Source of the DNA: Monosiga brevicollis MX1
Taxonomy: Eukaryota; Opisthokonta; Choanoflagellata; Craspedida; Salpingoecidae
Direction of reading: 5' to 3'
Length of the DNA: 64,000 bases
NCBI RefSeq assembly: GCF_000002865.3
Contig: NW_001865047.1
Span: 929,511 to 993,510, forward strand
Part shown: in pieces, positions 46,405-61,250 of the stretch
Layout: each line of letters starts with the position of its first letter
How positions within the stretch are numbered: position 1 is the stretch's first letter
Made by a program: the position numbers and the translations under genes
The notes under the pieces: model-generated
Told to the model about the DNA's origin: nothing
Database searches by the model: none
What the model saw: only the letters and a program-made list of their open reading frames with translations

Positions 46405-48573
46405 TTACATGGCTTGAGCCATGGAGAAGACGCTGCTGGCGGCGCTGAGGGTTGGGCGACTGGTTTTCTTCTTGCGTAGACTTTTGCGTTCGACCTTCTT
46501 GTAGAGGCGCTCGTAGTCGGTTTTGCCTGAGAACCGGGCCAGAGCAGGGATGGATCAGCGCAAGGGAAGGAACAGAAAGGGCTTTGTTCTGTGTGTCTCG
46601 CCTTGCCTGTTACATTCGATGAGAGCGAAATCGGGCCAGTCACGTACAGAAGAGCTGGTTGTCGCGAGGAATACACATTTTTCCGGCGAGCGGTTGTCGA
46701 CAGGCAGCGCAGACAAAGCAAGCACGATGCCAGGCTCGGCCGTGTGCCCGACCGTCGGTGATCATGCCTTCAGTCGAGCGAATGACTTGGTGACAAGCTT
46801 CACACACCTCGCCATGTTGGCGGTCAAAGCACGCCAAACAGCAAATCTACACTCACCACACAAAGTGAGGTACAAGGGTGAGGAGCACATGCAGAGCAAG
46901 AATAACCAAGGGAATGATCTTCATTGAGAAAGTGCAAAAGCGCACAACGGTAATTGAAAAGAGGCAGCTTTGAGAGTAGTACGAGACGGAGAGAGAATAT
47001 TCGAACAAAACAAGACCCGACCTGATCGTTCATGGTCACGTATTCGCGTTCCGAGAGCTGGCACTCGCAAAAACGGCATGTAAAGTGGTCAAGATGCCAG
47101 TCTCGGTCCTGGGCATGTGTGTAATCGTCTTCCAAGATGCTCTCATCACAAGCCGCACAGCTACATTGGGTGGAGGCGAAAACCATGGTCATGATGGCAA
47201 ACGCGAGGGAGCTTTACAAAGGTGCTGCAAGGGTTCGATGTGTGTGTGCAAGGGGTCCCACATCAACGGCCATCTCACCGAGGACGATGCGCATCGGCGC
47301 AATGACGAGCGCAGAGCAACATGCCGTCATGCTCAAACCCAATCAGATCCACCAGTAATTGTTCGCACGACTAAGCAGGTGGTACGAGACAAGGTGAGGG
47401 CTCAAGGCCAGGCGCGTGCGTGCATGGATGCGCAGTTGGCCACGTGCATGCCAATTGCGGGCGGGTTGGTGAAACAGCTTCCATCCAAAAGGCAAACAAA
47501 AGGTCGCACCTCACACACAAAACATGTGTCGTGATGATATACGGCTGGGTTGCCATGGGCGTCAAGGACACCTTCCACCTCAATGGCCATCTATGTTTGT
47601 CGGGGCCAGCCAAACAGCGAGTCACACGTCGAGGTAAGTATCCAGCCCACAATTCTATGGGGCCTGCCAGAATGGCCAAAAGTTAGAGCAGGCCTGCTCT
47701 TACTTCGCCCGGCTTGATCGGTCCGGCACAGCGGTGACAATTGAGGCGCTCAATCGATTCAAAAGCTTCACCCGGGCGGGCGCGCGACATCTATGGCATA
47801 GGGCTTGGTCAAACATGGCGGTCTCGGGGACCAAGTGGCGCACATTCATCACGGTGGGCTGTGGTGCCGGTTGTCGTGCCCAGCAGGCAGGTACCTTGAA
47901 GGCGATGAATTCCTCAAACATGGGGTAATATTCGGGTCGTAGCGCTGAAGCGCGGGAGACATCGAGGTCATGGGGTGGCAGCTGAGCTCGCAGTTGCTGA
48001 ACCAGATAGCGCTCGCCCAGCGAGCCGCGTAGCGGCACGAGCTCACGGGGGTACGTGGCAAAATAACGCTTGATCTGTCGGTCGGTCAGCCCCGGAGGAA
48101 ACCAGGCATACTGCAAAGCCACATCGACAAGGATGCGGCATGGAAGGGAATGGTGGGTGCATGAGTCGGGCACGCTCTTCTGAGCAGTAGGGTGAGCAAG
48201 ATGCAAGCCTCTACCTTGGCATACATGGCAGCTGAAGGGCCCAGCGCTGGAGGGGGTGGCGAGGACGCCACTGGTGCAGCGGGTTCGGGGTTTACTGGCA
48301 AGGGAGACGGGGCAGGTGGTGGGGTTTCGCGGACAGCTGGTGGTCCGCTTGATCTCCTGTGACTTGCGGGCGGCGGTGAGGGGGTGAGGTCCTCGGGCTC
48401 GGTGCTTACCACCGGGTCTGGCGACATGGAGGCGGTGTCCAAGCCGCCGAGCACGGAGTCAGTTAGGAGGCTGCCCATATCTGAGTGCAGGCCATCCAGC
48501 AGGCCAGGGTAGATGTGACTGTCATCGTGTAAATCGTAAACCTCGCCCTGAGCCTCCTCGGGCCGAGGTGCGG

Positions 48574-48604
<31 letters not shown>

Positions 48605-49557
48605 CTCGTTTTCTGCTTCTACTTCCTCCTGAGGCATGCGTTGGGAGCCTTAGTTGCTGCGGGTATAAATCGCAAGCGCGGGGACTGTCAAAGGGAGAGG
48701 CCATGGACCACGTACCACATCTGGAGTCTGGTCTTCAGCTTCAATGCCCAACTCTTTGTTGGCTTCTGTGGGTTTAAATGATGAGCAAGCACGGGTTGTG
48801 AGGCATGTGCTGCAAGGACAGCGTCGAGTGCTGAGGTGCTGAGGTGAGTGGGATGTAGGTCAAGGACGGACCGGCGATGCGTTGGCGTCGCTGACGTCGA
48901 CGATTTGATTCCTGTTTGCTCTGCATCTCACAGAAGACGATGTGACGGCGCAAGCGATGGATCAGGCTCTTACGTTGAACAGGCGCCTCAAAGGTCAAAA
49001 ATCAAACCCGGAGGGCCGGGGTCGATTGGAGCTTACGCGATAAATGGATGGCTGACGAATGCGCCCGACAGACTTTTCGTCAAGCTGCTTGTAGCCATGC
49101 AGGCTCTTGTCGCATCCACAAATGGTACAGTTCTAAGAGTTCAGGCGATGAATGGGATGAGTTGGGCGGCTGGGGCGTCATCGAGTCGGGTGCTGCAAAG
49201 TGAATTACCTTGCGCCAAAAGTGAATCTCAAAGCCCGTGCATTGGTCGCAACCAAAACAGGGCTCACCCTTGTCAACATCATGGTACAACACACCCTGCA
49301 TAGAGACCCGCAGGCAACACCGTCAGACTGGACAGCTGCGCGGCAAGTGGGGGGAATGCACGTGCGTGGAGGGCACCAGGGGGGCGGAGCTGACGGGGGC
49401 GGGGGTGTCCGTAGAGTTGAGATTGAGGGCTGACCTGTTTTAGAGCGGCACTGATCACTTCATTGGTTCCACGAATGGTCAAGGCAGCCCGTGGCCGCCA
49501 ACGCCGCTCCTTCCCATCCTCCCCCTCCCCAACGGCCGACTTGATGGCAAACGACAT
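46405..49557 (-). CDS. PET-LIM protein of the Prickle/Testin/LMCD1 family
   Basis: Cytoskeletal or cell-cortex adaptor; relatives act in planar polarity (Prickle) and focal adhesions (Testin). The ATG at 49557 gives MSFAIKSAVGEGEDG. Order of parts: a Testin/LMCD1-type cysteine-rich segment (CFGCDQCTGFEIHFWRK, then NCTICGC, near 49100-49270); a basic segment; an (EP)n acidic run near 48570-48600 and a Ser/Pro-rich region; the PET domain (YAWFPPGLTDRQIKRYF to LRAQLPPHDLD, about 47960-48110); LIM1 split over exons (CHRCAGPIKPGE, YHHDTCFVCE, LLVDLIGFEHDGMLLCARHC); LIM2 (CAACDESILEDDYTHA, CRFCECQLSE near 47040-47170); LIM3 (CEACHQVIRS, CFVCAACRQPL near 46640-46800); and a basic tail ending at TAA 46405. 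Three LIMs plus the Cys-rich start resemble Testin, while PPGL in PET resembles Prickle. Confidence 0.87.
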
Positions 49558-50065
49558 GCTGCTGCCAGTCCCCCAGCGACTGACGGTCCGAGGTCAACAC
49601 CATTAGATGAAAAAAAAAAAAATAAAAATAAAAACGAGTGGGTCAGTTTTTTGATGACATTTCATCAACAAATCCTTCAAAAACAAGACGAACACGGCGC
49701 CATGATGATGGAGGTTTGGGATAAAGGGGGGGGGAGGGGGAAGCGAAAAGAGAGCGTGGTCGACTTGATCGATTTTTGGCCATGCAGACAACACATGCCA
49801 TGGGCGGAGACAGCAGTCTCATCACTGTAGACGAGAAGTGGCGAGGGGAGGCGTAGGAAGCGCCACCCATGCGACAAGAGACAACAAGGAATCGCTGATT
49901 CATACACAAGATATCAAGGAAGCACATGGCTCTGAAACATCAGACAGGCAGAGCAATACGAAAACAAGAACAAAAGAACCGTGACATGGTCATGGAAGCA
50001 CATACAGATGCACAAAGCATCAAGCAGGCAGACTGGATGCAACTGCGTTGCGATCGGTACATGGC
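49558..50065. other. Intergenic, no gene seen
   Basis: About 500 bp between the PET-LIM start and the MetAP2 stop, with an A-rich run near 49608-49632 and a G-run near 49728-49740. It should contain the promoter of the PET-LIM gene and the 3' end of MetAP2. Confidence 0.5.
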
Positions 50066-52792
<2,727 letters not shown>

Positions 52793-53407
52793 CGTGCCGT
52801 TGGGGGGTCGCGCGAGTAAATGCTATTCAGTGTGTGCGCGCGTTCGCAGAAACGCGAGAGAGAGAGAGAAGACAACGTCTAGTTTTTGTTAACTTTACAG
52901 GTAGCCAATCCAACCCGTAAAATTGAATACAGATCCGAGGACAGTGGGGATGGTCAAGAAAGTTTATTTCCGGGAGGGGTAAGGTTTACGCTTTCACACT
53001 TGCGTATCATTTGGCATGCGGGCATAGTGGCTGAAGGCTACACGTGGAGCACACAACCGTAAGACGACGACTAGCAGATTACATCACGATCAAGCGACGT
53101 GTATTTGTTCCCATGCCCAAAGGCGACCAGCGGAATACAGCATGGGCAAAGCGAAAAACATTGCGACTAAAAATCAGCTCTAAACTATAGCCATTCACCC
53201 CCACGATGACCCCCACAGCGCAGGGAGTCAACGCGCCACACACACACAAAGCAGAGAAACACCCACCGTCTTGCTTCCCTTTCCCCCTCCACAAGGGCCA
53301 AGACCACCTTGAGCAGAGAGAGCACCAGCTCGGGTGTTTCCGTACAGAGAAACGGTGAGGCGACGAGTGGCACTTTTCTTCTTCACTTTGCCTCGTGAAC
53401 TGCACCA
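52793..53407. promoter_or_regulatory. Shared divergent promoter region of MetAP2 and RPS2
   Basis: Only 615 bp separate the divergent start codons. Both genes serve the translation machinery, so shared regulation is plausible (inference). A pyrimidine-rich stretch (CTTTTCTTCTTC, 53371-53385) precedes the RPS2 ATG and could hold a TOP-like start. No coding frame is evident. Confidence 0.4.
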
Positions 53408-54509
53408 ATGGCGGAAGCTGCTCCAGCCGGTGATTCTCGTGGACGTGGCCGCGGCCGTGGCCGTGGCCGTGGTCGTGGCCGTGGCGGTGCCGATGGTGGC
53501 AAGGAAACCTGGGTTCCCGTCACCAAGCTCGGCCGTCTTGTGAAGGATGGCAAGATTAAGAGCCTCGAGCACATCTACCTGCACTCTCTGCCCATCAAGG
53601 AGTACCAGATCATTGATCACTTCCTGCCCGAGCTCAAGGACGAGGTTCTCAAGATCATGCCCGTCCAGAAGCAGACCACCGCCGGTCAGCGCACCCGCTT
53701 CAAAGCCTTTGTGGCTATCGGTGATGGCAACGGTCATCTCGGCCTTGGTGTCAAGTGCTCCAAGGAAGTGGCCACCGCTATCCGCGGTGCCATGATCCAG
53801 GCCAAGCTTGCCGTTATCCCCGTCCGTCGTGGCTACTGGGGTAACAAGATCGGTGCTCCCCACACCGTTCCCTGCAAGGTCACTGGCCGTTGCGGCTCTG
53901 TCCGTGTCCGCCTCATTCCCGCTCCCCGCGGTTCCGCCATTGTGGCCGCTCCTGCCCCCAAGAAGCTGCTCCAGATGGCCGGTATTGAGGATTGCTACAC
54001 CTCTTGCGGTGGCCAGACCGCCACCCTCGGCAACTTTGGTGCGTATCCTGTTTTACCTACACGTGTCATTGTGTATCTTGTGTCTCTCTGTTTCTTTTTT
54101 TCCTCTTTTACCCAACGGTGTTTCCACATCAACAAAACCATTCCGTGTGACGACAAATAATCCCAGCTCGCTGAATTCATGCAGCCAGCGCTGTGCAACA
54201 TGAAGAGCACTTTGTTCACGACAGTCTACTGATGGAATGACTTGTTATATCCTTGTTCTATTCTATTCTATTTTTTTTTTTTGGTTTTCTTTCCGTACTC
54301 ACCATGATTTTATTTGCTTGGCGCTCACGCTGGTTTCCCTGGTGCTTTGCTTCAATGTTACAGCCAAGGCTGCCTTCCAGGCCATCAGCCGCACCTACAC
54401 CTTCTTGACCCCCGATCTCTGGGCCGATATCAAGCTCGAGGACTCCCCCTACGACGAGCACTCGGACTACCTGGCCAAGAACCACAAGGTTGGCGTTGCT
54501 GCCAAGTAA
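53408..54509 (+). CDS. RPS2: Ribosomal protein uS5 (RPS2)
   Basis: Component of the 40S subunit near the mRNA entry channel. Two exons (53408-54038 and 54364-54509) join in phase, giving 258 residues. An RG-repeat N-terminus (residues about 11-26) is a likely arginine-methylation region. Then come the uS5 double-stranded RNA-binding fold ([19 protein letters not shown]) and the C-terminal domain ([37 protein letters not shown]), ending HKVGVAAK with TAA. Codon choice is strongly C-ending, as expected of a highly expressed gene. The single late intron is 325 bp, longer than most here, and contains a T-rich run. Confidence 0.98.
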
Positions 54510-55094
54510 ATGCCTCTCCAGCTTTCTTCCAAGTTGGTCTAGCTTTTTGCTTGCCGCAAATTGACACGAAACAAAGACTTTGTTGTATAATACTGTTGAT
54601 CCTTGATCTTCACAAAAGCATACGTCACAAGCACCTCAAGTCAAAGGGAGGGGGAGGGGTGTTGATTAATGCACTGCCGTCCTCTGTTTGGCGCAATGCG
54701 CAGTCATGGTTGGGAGCGAACAGCAACACATCAGCCCACACACAATGGAAAATGATGAAAATGATGACATTCTCAATGTGTGAGAGAGAGAGAGAGGAAA
54801 AGCATCTCTTTAGTTTGGACGTGAACGCCCATGCATGCGGCAGAGGAGGAGCAGCCAGGCAGCAAAGTGAGGGGGCGGTGGCGGTGGCGTGATAACGGGC
54901 AACAGGACGTCTGCATTGGGGTTGGACTGGTCGTGGGGACTGGTTGATGGTGGTTCCGTGGACAAGCTGCTTGTCCGCCTTTCGATCAGACGGAGAGAGT
55001 TGGGAAGCCGGAACGTTTCCGGGACGTCTCACAACCGAGGAAAGCGGGCAGAGAGGAGTTGTCGGCGTCGGCGCGCCGGCCTGCTGGTGCCAGG
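54510..55094. other. Intergenic between RPS2 and the 5-phosphatase
   Basis: About 585 bp with no supported gene. It contains a short GA tract (54783-54796) and the presumed leader of the 5-phosphatase gene. Confidence 0.5.
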
Positions 55095-57068
55095 ATGGGT
55101 GGGCAAGGATCAAGACACGCCCAGATCCATGGCCCAGACTTGAGCGTCTTTGTTTCCACCTGGAACCTGGGTATGTTTCCTAGTACACCAGCCCTTTCAT
55201 CCGGTTGCTCCTGCTGGTCCAGCTCACATGCGCGTGCGACAGGAAATGCCAAGCCACCAGAATCGCTCGATTGGATTCCGGCCGGCAAATACGACATTTA
55301 TGCCATCGGCCTTCAGGGTTGGTTGCACACGCGTTGACATCCCCTCCTCCCTGCGCGATGCCTGCGCAGCTCATGACAAGCATTTTGCATTGTGCAGAAA
55401 GCGTCTACGAGCCCGAGCAAGGGGCATCACAGCTCAACCAGGAAGCACATCTCAGCGAGCTGATCGACAAAGCCATCGGTCCTGGTTACAAAGAAATTTG
55501 TTGTCAAACCCTTTCGCCTCGAACCGACTCGACTTTTCTCACTCGGACAGATTTCGAAGGTTTGTGCCTACCCGCCCCGCCTGAGCTGCCACCGGCGCCA
55601 CCACGCTCGTCTTTTGTCGTAGCGCTAGTGCCATGTCACGTCCAAGTTTTTCAAATGCACTTTATCGTTGCTCATAGACGCGGTGGCGAGTGGCACTGCC
55701 AAGGAGTCTGGGATCCGCCTCATCATCTATGCGCGCGAGTCGGTGCTCGCCAAATACGAGTGGGAATCACACCTGCTGTTCCAGACTTGTGGTCGCTTGG
55801 ACGGGTGAGCTTCTTCGTGACCTCCTCCACAAGCAGTGCATTCTTCTGATTCTCACGAAATCTCCGTGCCTTCTTCTTTGATTTGCTTCTTCTTGTATTG
55901 TTGTTGACTTTCCGATCCGGCTTTTAGACTGTCTGGCAACAAGGGCGCGGTTGCCTGCACACTCAACTTGGGTGGCCTGCATCTGGCCTTCATCTCGGCC
56001 CATCTCAATGCACACATGCATGAGGTATGTATGTCATGTCTCCCATACGCCCGAGTCACGCCGTTGCGTGCAGTTCGGCCCCGTCCAGTCGCCTGGCTCA
56101 TGGCGCGGGTCCGGTGGGTGGGCGCCACCAGGTGGACCGCCGCAATGGCGATTACGCCCTCATCACCCGGGAGCTTCATGATACCCGCGATGCCTTTGGG
56201 TCATCACCCAAGGTGTTGCAGCTCCACGACCAAGACTTCACATACCACGTTGAGGTCATGAACCGCCACCATGTGACGTTTTGGTTTGGCGACCTCAACT
56301 ATCGACTTCAACCACTGCCCGACATGCAAGCCAAGGAGGAAATGAACAAGATTGTGCTCAAGGCTATCAAACGTCAAAAGTGGGACGAACTCCTAAGCTA
56401 TGACCAGCTACGTGCCCAACAACGCTCCATGGTACGTCACTGCCCAAAGGGATTGGATTGGATCCAAGGGACTTTGGACGACCGCGTCCCAGGCTCTTGG
56501 GGCAGCCGACTGAATGCCCGCGCTCTCTCTTTTTTTTTCCTGGGAATGTGGGTTTGTGTACGGTGCAGCGTGCCTTTCATGGTTTTGAGGAAGCGCCAAT
56601 CCATTGGGCCCCGACCTTCAAGCTCAACAGTGCCTCACACTCTGTACAGCTCAAGTGTGTATCTGCTTCTGGGTCATTGCGCCCATGCTTGGGACCCTGT
56701 TCAATTTGCTCATCATTGGCAACACACAGGGATCGGTACAATTTGAAGCGTGTGCCCTCTTACTGCGATCGCATTCTGTATCGCGCCATCCAAGGCGCCG
56801 CCGTCAAGTGCGAGTCCTACCAAAGGTACGCGAGCAGCGCTGGACAGAGTATCTGGGGGTACTAGGCCTTTTTGATTGATGGGTTTGACCCATTTTATTA
56901 ATTATGTTTTTGTCCCATGCAGCCATCCCACAATATACACCTCGGACCACTTTCCCGTGAGCGGCGTGTACAAGGTTGGTCGCATGTCACTCAATGATCG
57001 AGACGGGCGCGCCTGCAAGCAGTCTCATGTTTATCTGTTCCGATTGGAAACAACCCTCCGCTCCCCCT

Positions 57069-57129
<61 letters not shown>

Positions 57130-57924
57130 GGCAGGTGCTGTCGCCCCCTTTGGCCAAGAGCAGCAAAGAAGACGACAACGGCTGCTCGATTACGTTTCAA
57201 CACCTCTATCTGGAAACGCACGACAGCTGCTCATCCCTCAAGCAACCAACGGCTCCCGCTGTCATCATCGCCGGCCACCGGCTTGGTCGGGGCGTGGTTC
57301 AATGCACTGCCCCTTGCACCACGGTGAGACATGGTGCATTTGGCTTTCTACAGCGTGTGCACCCAAGGCTCATGGCATCTCGCCATCAACTCCTGTGTGC
57401 GCTTCTGTCTGCTCGTGTTAGACGCCTCGCCGTTGGGAGGAACGGCTGACCATCACGTCCTCTGACCCACTTTCCGAGGTCATGCGCTTCCCCGTCCTGT
57501 TTCAATGCAAAAACTTGGATGGTGCAGACTACACGTAAGGCTGCTGAGCAACCGCAAATGCCCGCCCATACATGCCTCAGCCCTCGGCTAGCGCTTGATT
57601 GACGTGGGGTATCTCCTCTGACGTCTTAGGTCGCAGAGCGCGGGACAAGCCATGCTTTCGCTGTTAGGACTTCAGACTAAGCAATTGTTCAAAGTTGCCC
57701 TCTACCAGGCCGTAAGCAGCTTCGCTCGCCAAACCATTTGCCCCGCCTCGCTCCAGTTCGTTCCTGGCTCACCGCTGCATTCCGATCGTCTATATAGGGC
57801 AAACCTTGCGGCGTGTTATCGGGCGAATGCACGGTCGAGATTGCCTAAAAAAAAACACAAACCAGTCTTTGTGAGAAGCCCCCACTCCCCAAAAAAGGGC
57901 AGGGTTGAGACATTGCTTTGGTAG
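55095..57924 (+). CDS. Type II inositol polyphosphate 5-phosphatase with C2-like tail (SHIP/INPP5-like)
   Basis: Removes the 5-phosphate of phosphoinositides such as PI(3,4,5)P3 or PI(4,5)P2. About ten exons; the first (55095-55170) ends in SVFVSTWNLG, the usual start of the catalytic fold. Further blocks: DWIPAGKYDIYAIGLQ (near 55265-55315), GNKGAVACTLNL (near 55927-55965), FWFGDLNYRLQPLPD (near 56280-56325), FKLNS, KRVPSYCDRILYR (near 56745-56785) and YTSDHFPVSGVY (near 56936-56970). The magnesium and catalytic residues of these motifs look intact. The C-terminal part (ITFQHLYLETHD, LTITSSDPLSE, FPVLFQCKNLDG) resembles the C2-like domain that follows the catalytic fold in SHIP proteins. No SH2 domain precedes it. 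The true last exon and stop are uncertain; 57924 is the end of the open frame. Confidence 0.85.
57068..57128. repeat. (GTT)n tract in a 5-phosphatase intron
   Basis: About twenty GTT units just before the acceptor of the exon starting near 57135. It replaces the usual polypyrimidine tract with alternating G and T. Confidence 0.95.
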
Positions 57925-58605
57925 ACTCGCCCGTCTGCCGAACCAGGCGGGTGAATCATCTCCCTATCTTTAATTATACCCTCTAACATAAAAGACATTC
58001 CAGCTTTTGTTCGTACATGAGAATATAACACGCTTCGTTGACGTGTACCTTTCACAGGGCCACGTCGGCGATAGTGTGTGGTCTCTTTGTCTTTGGCGAC
58101 TATGTTGTTTCAAGCCTCTGCTTTGGTTCACCGCCTCTTCCTCCCCTCTGACATCACCTCCACTCGCGCAAGCATCTCTGCGACTGCATGTCTTGAACCT
58201 CCAAGTCTCTGCTCCTACAGCTTAATCCCTAATGTTAAGCAGGATTTGCAAGCCCCATATCGCTTCATCTCTTCTTGATCCTCCCAACCTCTTGATACTC
58301 TCTACCAACGTAACCAGCATCACACCCCGTCTCTGAGCTGAAGCGCGTCTTTCAGTGCCTCTCTTGCGCTTCATTTTCCTTTTGGCCGCTGAAAGGAGAG
58401 AGACCCCTTTCGAGCCGTTTGGGAGAAACGGCAGCCAGTGGTCGGATCGCGCGCGCAGTCCCTCCAATTGGCGGTGATATAGACGGTACGTGAGCTGCTT
58501 GATTGATTCACCACCTTGCCTCGACGATTTGGAAGGCTGAGACAAATGCAGATCACAGCCTTGAAGTGGAGGCGCTGGGGCACAGTCGGCAACCTTCAAG
58601 CCACT

Positions 58606-58659
<54 letters not shown>

Positions 58660-59009
58660 GTTCGATTTCCCGTTCGCTCCCTCGGGTGTTGAGGGCTCGA
58701 GGCTTGCGATCAGTCGTCCGGGCAGTGGGATGGTTTATTGCTTTGCACAAATCGAATCACGCCATCCGGCTCAATTCTGGATTTTTTTTTTTCCTCCTTC
58801 TTGTCTGTGTTCGTTTGGGCAACCAGTGACTTGACTTGACTGGCCGTTTTCCGCCCACTGGCCCGCGCTCTCTTTTTTTTTTTGTGTGTGTGTGACTTCC
58901 CGATGCTTGCGATCGTACATCTTGCTCACTTGGCATCTGGACGCTCATATATGTATATTTTTGGTCATCTGGTGTAGGGCGTCACCTCTTCTCTCTCTTG
59001 ACCGCTAGG
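57925..59009. other. Intergenic upstream of STT3
   Basis: About 1.1 kb with no gene I can support. It includes the CA tract at 58604-58656, T-runs near 58780 and 58870, and a CTCTTCTCTCTC stretch just before the STT3 ATG. Confidence 0.5.
58604..58656. repeat. (CA)n microsatellite
   Basis: A perfect CA tract of about 52 bp, 350 bp upstream of the STT3 start codon. Confidence 0.95.
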
Positions 59010-61250
59010 ATGTCGTTCACCGGCAACATGATTCGTGTGGGCGTGTTCCTGTTTGCCATGTACACGGCTTACACGATCCGCTTGCATGCGGTCAACGAGT
59101 ACGGTGCCGTTATCCACGAGTTTGATCCCTGGTTTAACTTTCGTGCCGCCGAGTACCTGGTGGACAACGGCTGGGAAAAGTTTAGCACCTGGTTTGACTA
59201 CCAATCATGGTACCCCATTGGCCGGCCCGTCGGCACAACCATCTACCCCGGCCTGCAGGTGACGGCTGCCTTCATCTACAACTCGCTCCAGCAGCTCGGC
59301 TACGACGTGTCCCTCAACGATGTTTGCGTGTACATGCCTGCGTTCTTCGCCTGCATTGCCTGCTCCTTCACCGCCCTGATTGCATACGAGACCACCCGGT
59401 CCTGGAACTGCGCCGTTGCGACCGCTCTCATCATGTCCATGATCCCGTCGCATCTGATGCGCTCCGTGGCCGGTGGCTTCGATAACGAGTCGGTGGCTGT
59501 GGCCGCCATCTGCTCCACCTTCTACCTCTACATTCGCTCGCTCCGTGATGATGTGTCTTGGATTCTGGGCATCTTTACCGGCGTGTCCTACATTTACATG
59601 GTGGCCGCCTGGGGTGGCTACGTCTTCGTTCTGAACATGATTGGCGTCCATGCCGGCCTCAATGCCCTCTTCAACTACTCGACCCGCCTCCAGCGTGCCT
59701 ACTCACTCTTCTATATCATTGGCACTCTTGGTGCCATCCAGTTCCCCGTCGTGGGTCTGGCTCCCCTTCGCTCCCTCGAGCAGCTGGGTCCCATGGCCGT
59801 CTTTGGCTACCTGTTTGTGCGTGAGATCTGCGAAATGTACTTCAAGGCCAACCCCAACATGACCAAGACTGAGCGCAACAAGTTTATGCTCACTGCCTTT
59901 GGTGCCGCCGGTGCCTTGGCCGCCGTGGCCATCGCCGTCATTGTGCCCGAAGGCTACTTTGGTCCCCTCTCGGCGCGTATCCGCGGTCTCTTTGTGCAGC
60001 ACACCCGTACCGGTAACCCCCTTGTCGACTCGGTGGCCGAGCACCAGGCCACCCGTCCGGAGATGTACTTTCAGTACTTCCACATGACTTGCTTCATCGG
60101 TCCCGTTGGCTTTTTCACCATCCTACGCAAGCCCACCTACGCCACCGTTTTTGTCATCCTGTACTCCCTGATTGCTCTTTACTTTTCGCGCAAGATGGTT
60201 CGCCTGGTGCTTCTCCTGTCGCCCAGTGCCTCGATCCTGACCGGTATTGCCCTCGGTTATCTCGCCGAGTTTGCGAGCCAGCAGCTGGAGGAGGCCGACA
60301 GCGCTGCCAGCGAGGGCAACTCGGACAGCTCGGATGCCGCCGATGGTGATGCCAAGAAGGGCAAGGGCAAGGGCAAGGGTAAGAAGGCCGACAAGGCCGG
60401 CGACGTGCAGAACCTCGAGACTCTCTCTGGCTTTATGCAGTGGTGGAAGTCGCAGCGCACGATCCGGGTGGGCGTGGCTCTGGCCCTCGTGGCCGTGGCT
60501 GCTCTCATGTCCCTGGGCTTTTACCGCCACTGCAACATGATGGCCGTGCACCTGTCCAACCCCTCCATTATGATCAAGGGCCGCACCCGTGACGGCAACG
60601 AGGTTATGATTGATGATTTCCGGGAGTCGTACTGGTGGCTTCGTGACAACACCCCCGAGAACTCGCGCGTGATGGCCTGGTGGGATTACGGTTATCAGAT
60701 CAACGGTATCGCCAACCGCACCACGATTGCCGACGGCAACACCTGGAACCACGAGCACATTGCCCTCCTGGGCCGTACCCTGGTCTCCAACGAGAAGGAT
60801 GCTCACGCCATTGCCCGCCATTTGGCCGACTACGTGCTTGTCTGGTCGACCCGCTTTGGCGGCATGTATGGTGATGACATGGCCAAGTCGCCGCACATGG
60901 CGCGCATTTCCGGCTCGGTGTACAGCGACATCAACCCGCAAGCCTTTTATCAGGATGAGCGCGGTCAGCCCAGCCCGATGATGCGCGACTCGCTCATCTA
61001 CCGCCTGCACGGCCACCGCTTCATCCCCAGCATCCCCCCGCTCCAGTACTTTGAGGAGGTGTTCACTTCAAAGCATAACATGGTCCGCATCTACAAGGTG
61101 AAGGATGTGTCGGAGGAATCGCGCAAGTTTTGCGACACTTATCACACCTACCCTCCGGCGCTGAAGAGCATTCTTTCCCAGAAGAAGGACTTTGAGCAGC
61201 TCGAGGACTTTAACCGCCGCAACAAGAAGCAGAAGAAGACGACCAAGTAA
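59010..61250 (+). CDS. STT3: Oligosaccharyltransferase catalytic subunit STT3
   Basis: Transfers the lipid-linked glycan to Asn-X-Ser/Thr sequons in the ER lumen. A single open frame of 746 residues with no intron. N-terminal signal-anchor helix; first luminal loop with HEFDPWFNFRA (metal-binding DxD-like region); about a dozen membrane helices to residue ~420; DSVAEHQ, the SVSE/SVAE-type motif of external loop 5; a Lys/Gly-rich cytosolic insertion (KKGKGKGKGKK, near residue 450); and the catalytic signature WWDYG near residue 556, followed by the DK-like MAKSPHMARI. It ends in a basic KKQKKTTK tail that fits ER retrieval. Codon use is strongly C-ending. STT3A versus STT3B is not decided. Confidence 0.98.
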   Translation: MSFTGNMIRVGVFLFAMYTAYTIRLHAVNEYGAVIHEFDPWFNFRAAEYLVDNGWEKFSTWFDYQSWYPIGRPVGTTIYPGLQVTAAFIYNSLQQLGYDVSLNDVCVYMPAFFACIACSFTALIAYETTRSWNCAVATALIMSMIPSHLMRSVAGGFDNESVAVAAICSTFYLYIRSLRDDVSWILGIFTGVSYIYMVAAWGGYVFVLNMIGVHAGLNALFNYSTRLQRAYSLFYIIGTLGAIQFPVVGLAPLRSLEQLGPMAVFGYLFVREICEMYFKANPNMTKTERNKFMLTAFGAAGALAAVAIAVIVPEGYFGPLSARIRGLFVQHTRTGNPLVDSVAEHQATRPEMYFQYFHMTCFIGPVGFFTILRKPTYATVFVILYSLIALYFSRKMVRLVLLLSPSASILTGIALGYLAEFASQQLEEADSAASEGNSDSSDAADGDAKKGKGKGKGKKADKAGDVQNLETLSGFMQWWKSQRTIRVGVALALVAVAALMSLGFYRHCNMMAVHLSNPSIMIKGRTRDGNEVMIDDFRESYWWLRDNTPENSRVMAWWDYGYQINGIANRTTIADGNTWNHEHIALLGRTLVSNEKDAHAIARHLADYVLVWSTRFGGMYGDDMAKSPHMARISGSVYSDINPQAFYQDERGQPSPMMRDSLIYRLHGHRFIPSIPPLQYFEEVFTSKHNMVRIYKVKDVSEESRKFCDTYHTYPPALKSILSQKKDFEQLEDFNRRNKKQKKTTK

